Shown here: piece by piece, positions 62,263 to 64,000 of the stretch
Layout: each line of letters begins with the position of its first letter
Position numbering within the stretch: position 1 is the first letter of the stretch
Source of the DNA: Streptomyces sp. NBC_01717
GTDB lineage: Bacteria > Actinomycetota > Actinomycetes > Streptomycetales > Streptomycetaceae
NCBI RefSeq assembly: GCF_036248255.1
Contig: NZ_CP109178.1
Span: 3,596,001-3,660,000, forward strand
Direction of reading: 5' to 3'
DNA length: 64,000 nt
Position numbers and translations under genes: made by a program
Notes under the pieces: model-generated
Database searches by the model: none
What the model saw: only the letters and a program-made list of their open reading frames with translations
What the model was told of the DNA's origin: nothing

Positions 62263-62293
62263 GATGTATGCGCTTACAGGCAGCGCATACATC
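62263..62293. promoter_or_regulatory. perfect 11-bp inverted repeat upstream of the sugar importer
   Basis: GATGTATGCGC (62263-62273), 9-nt spacer TTACAGGCA, GCGCATACATC (62283-62293), ending 12 nt before the AAGGAGGA ribosome binding site. It could be a regulator operator or an RNA hairpin in the leader. The gap 62085-62318 holds both divergent promoters. Confidence 0.7.
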
Positions 62294-62318
62294 CGGATTG
62301 CTCAAGGAGGAGCCCTCC

Positions 62319-63560
62319 ATGTCCCGCACCGCCAGAACCGCCTCGGTCGGTATCGCAGTCGCGCTCGCATTCGGTATCACTGCATGCGGCAGTTCCGGTG
62401 CCGACGTCGCCGCGGACAAGAAGCAGACGCTCACCGTCTGGGCCATGGGGGCCGAGGGCGAGAAGCTCGCGGATGTGGCGAAGGTCTACGAGAAGTCGCA
62501 CCCGAACATCACCGTCAAGGTGACTCCGGTCGGCTGGGACGTCGCCCACCAGAAGCTCGTCTCCGCGGCCGCCGCCGGCACCATGCCGGACGTGGCGCAG
62601 ATGGGTGGCAGCTACATGGGCGAGTTCTCCGAGCTCGGTGTCCTGGAGCCGGTGGACACCAAGACCTTCGACAAGAAGGACTTCTTCCCGTCCGGCTGGA
62701 ACCAGGGCGAGGTGGACGGCACCGCGTACGGCGTGCCGTGGTACGTGGACACCCGCGTCCTCTACTACCGCACCGACCTGGCCGAGAAGGCCGGCATCGA
62801 CAAGGCTCCGACCAACTGGAAGGAGATGCAGGACCTCGCCACCGCGTACCAGAAGAAGGCCGGTACCAAGTGGGGCCTGTCCATCCAGCCCAGCGGCCTG
62901 GACACGGTGCAGAACTTCTACTCCTTCCTGTACTCGGCCGGCGGCGAGATCGTCAACGACAAGGGCGAAGCCGTCATCGACAGCCCCGAGGCCGTCAAGG
63001 CGCTCAAGGAGTACGGCACGTACTTCGACAAGGGCCTCTCCAACAAGTCCGTGGCGCCCGGCTACGACGTGGTGAAGGACTTCGGCAACGGCCGCGTCCC
63101 GATGTTCTTCGGCGGCCCCTGGCACGTCACCCTGCTGAACGAGGGTCAGCCGCAGATCAAGGGCAAGTGGGCGGTGGCCAACGTCCCCGCCGACAAGTCC
63201 TCCGTCTCCATGGCGGGCGGCTCCTCCCTGGTGGTTTCCAAGGACAGTGAGCACAAGGCCGCTGCCACGGAGTTCATCAAGTACCTGACCGACACCAAGG
63301 GCCAGGCCGACTGGTACAAGCGCACCAAGGACCTGCCCGCCAACACCGCGGCCTGGACCTCCGGGGCCCTCGCCGACGACGCCGACCTCCAGGTCTTCAA
63401 GAAGCAGATGGACACCGCCAAGGCCGCTCCCTCGCTCGCCAAGTGGACCGAGATCACCGACAAGGTCGACCAGGCCATCGCGAAGGTCACCCAGGGCAAG
63501 GCTTCCGCCGAGGACGCGCTGAAGACGGCGCAGTCCCAGATCGAAGGCCTCGTGAAGTAG
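62319..63560 (+). CDS. sugar ABC importer, solute-binding lipoprotein (SBP family 1)
   Basis: 413 aa. Lipobox Cys23 (GITAC), then a family 1 carbohydrate-binding fold: KQTLTVWAMGAEGEKLADVA, AAAAGTMPDVAQMGGSYMGEF, YGVPWYVDTRVLYYRTDL and VPMFFGGPWHVTLL. ATG 62319 follows AAGGAGGA. First gene of a sugar import operon whose permease starts 5 nt after its stop. Substrate probably an oligosaccharide, given the esterase and LacI neighbours; not provable here. Confidence 0.92.
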   Translation: MSRTARTASVGIAVALAFGITACGSSGADVAADKKQTLTVWAMGAEGEKLADVAKVYEKSHPNITVKVTPVGWDVAHQKLVSAAAAGTMPDVAQMGGSYMGEFSELGVLEPVDTKTFDKKDFFPSGWNQGEVDGTAYGVPWYVDTRVLYYRTDLAEKAGIDKAPTNWKEMQDLATAYQKKAGTKWGLSIQPSGLDTVQNFYSFLYSAGGEIVNDKGEAVIDSPEAVKALKEYGTYFDKGLSNKSVAPGYDVVKDFGNGRVPMFFGGPWHVTLLNEGQPQIKGKWAVANVPADKSSVSMAGGSSLVVSKDSEHKAAATEFIKYLTDTKGQADWYKRTKDLPANTAAWTSGALADDADLQVFKKQMDTAKAAPSLAKWTEITDKVDQAIAKVTQGKASAEDALKTAQSQIEGLVK

Positions 63561-63565
63561 GAGCC

Positions 63566-64000
63566 ATGAGCACCACGACCCGAAAGGCCGCACAGCCGGC
63601 CAAGGTGCAGGCCGGGCCGGGGACCTCCCAGTCCCCGGCCGCCGGGCCCCAGGAGCGCCGGGGTGGCAAGAGGTCGTCGATGGGTGTGCAGAACGCGGCC
63701 GGCTGGCTGTTCTCCACCCCCTTCCTCGTCCTCTTCACCGTCTTCATGGCGTTCCCGATCCTCGCCACCCTGCTGATGAGTTTCACCGACTTCGGGCTGC
63801 GCAATGTCACGCACCCGCTGGACGTGAATTTCATCGGCTTCGAGAACTACGCCAATCTGTTCAGCGACGAGAAGTTCCTCAAGTCGCTCTTCAACACGGC
63901 GTACTTCGTGGTCATCGGCGTCCCCCTGACGATCTTCCTCGGACTGGTCGTCGCGGTGCTGCTGAACAACGGCATCGACCGGGCCCGGACCTTCTTCCGG
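63566..64000 (+). CDS. sugar ABC permease (MalF-like), truncated by window end
   Basis: 145 codons are visible, no stop. A 40-residue cytoplasmic N-terminus rich in Ala, Pro and Lys precedes helix 1 (GWLFSTPFLVLFTVFMAFPI) and helix 2 (TAYFVVIGVPLTIFLGLVVAVLL). NFIGFENYANLFSDEKF is typical of binding-protein-dependent sugar permeases. ATG 63566 lies 5 nt after the binding-protein stop, so expression is coupled. The second permease and any ATPase are beyond the window. Confidence 0.88.
   Translation, partial: MSTTTRKAAQPAKVQAGPGTSQSPAAGPQERRGGKRSSMGVQNAAGWLFSTPFLVLFTVFMAFPILATLLMSFTDFGLRNVTHPLDVNFIGFENYANLFSDEKFLKSLFNTAYFVVIGVPLTIFLGLVVAVLLNNGIDRARTFFR

Overview
The window is a high-GC actinobacterial chromosome segment and almost certainly comes from Streptomyces. 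Third positions are strongly G/C, GTG and TTG starts are common, genes overlap through ATGA or GTGA, several promoters look leaderless, and it carries mycothiol deacetylase (mshB), a bldK-type oligopeptide importer, a class F sortase and one gene with the rare TTA leucine codon. I found no tRNA, rRNA, CRISPR array, insertion sequence or prophage; this looks like core-type chromosome with small accessory patches.

Layout. 1-5.7 kb: aromatic catabolism. The 3' end of pcaB, the fused pcaL, pobA, and a double-length IclR regulator feed 4-hydroxybenzoate through protocatechuate into the beta-ketoadipate pathway. 5.8-14.4 kb: antibiotic-defence flavour. A HelD/HelR-like RNA polymerase-associated ATPase lies downstream of a Tet(M)/OtrA-like ribosomal protection protein that has an overlapping leader ORF; then a repeat-rich surface protein with its class F sortase, an acetyltransferase and a class A beta-lactamase. 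14.6-18.7 kb: small stress or accessory genes (MOSC protein, HTH-TPR regulator coupled to a TTA-containing GNAT, DinB and VOC proteins). 18.8-22.3 kb: one minus-strand operon of ABC exporter plus DesK/DesR-type two-component system, with nested palindromes upstream. 22.4-28.7 kb: a membrane-anchored PG-binding protein, a DUF6113-like membrane protein, mshB, a 64-aa membrane protein and an S9 peptidase.

28.9-47.3 kb is dominated by three complete oligopeptide ABC importers (15 genes). A plus-strand operon with bldKABCDE gene order is flanked by two minus-strand paralogous operons (solute-binding protein, two permeases, two ATPases). Each has a strong stem-loop just downstream of the solute-binding gene, which probably raises binding-protein level relative to the permeases. 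The S9 peptidase beside them could process the imported peptides.

47.6-57.2 kb: typA with a textbook U-tract terminator, a small lipoprotein, an orphan solute-binding lipoprotein with a large low-complexity insertion, and a succinate dehydrogenase operon of the mycobacterial Sdh1 type (88-aa protein, Cys/His-rich membrane subunit, flavoprotein, iron-sulfur protein). 57.2-59.8 kb: isochorismatase-like hydrolase, MFS exporter and MarR repressor. 59.9-64 kb: a LacI regulator, an AXE1-family esterase, and the start of a sugar ABC importer (solute-binding protein and truncated permease) behind a perfect 11-bp inverted repeat.
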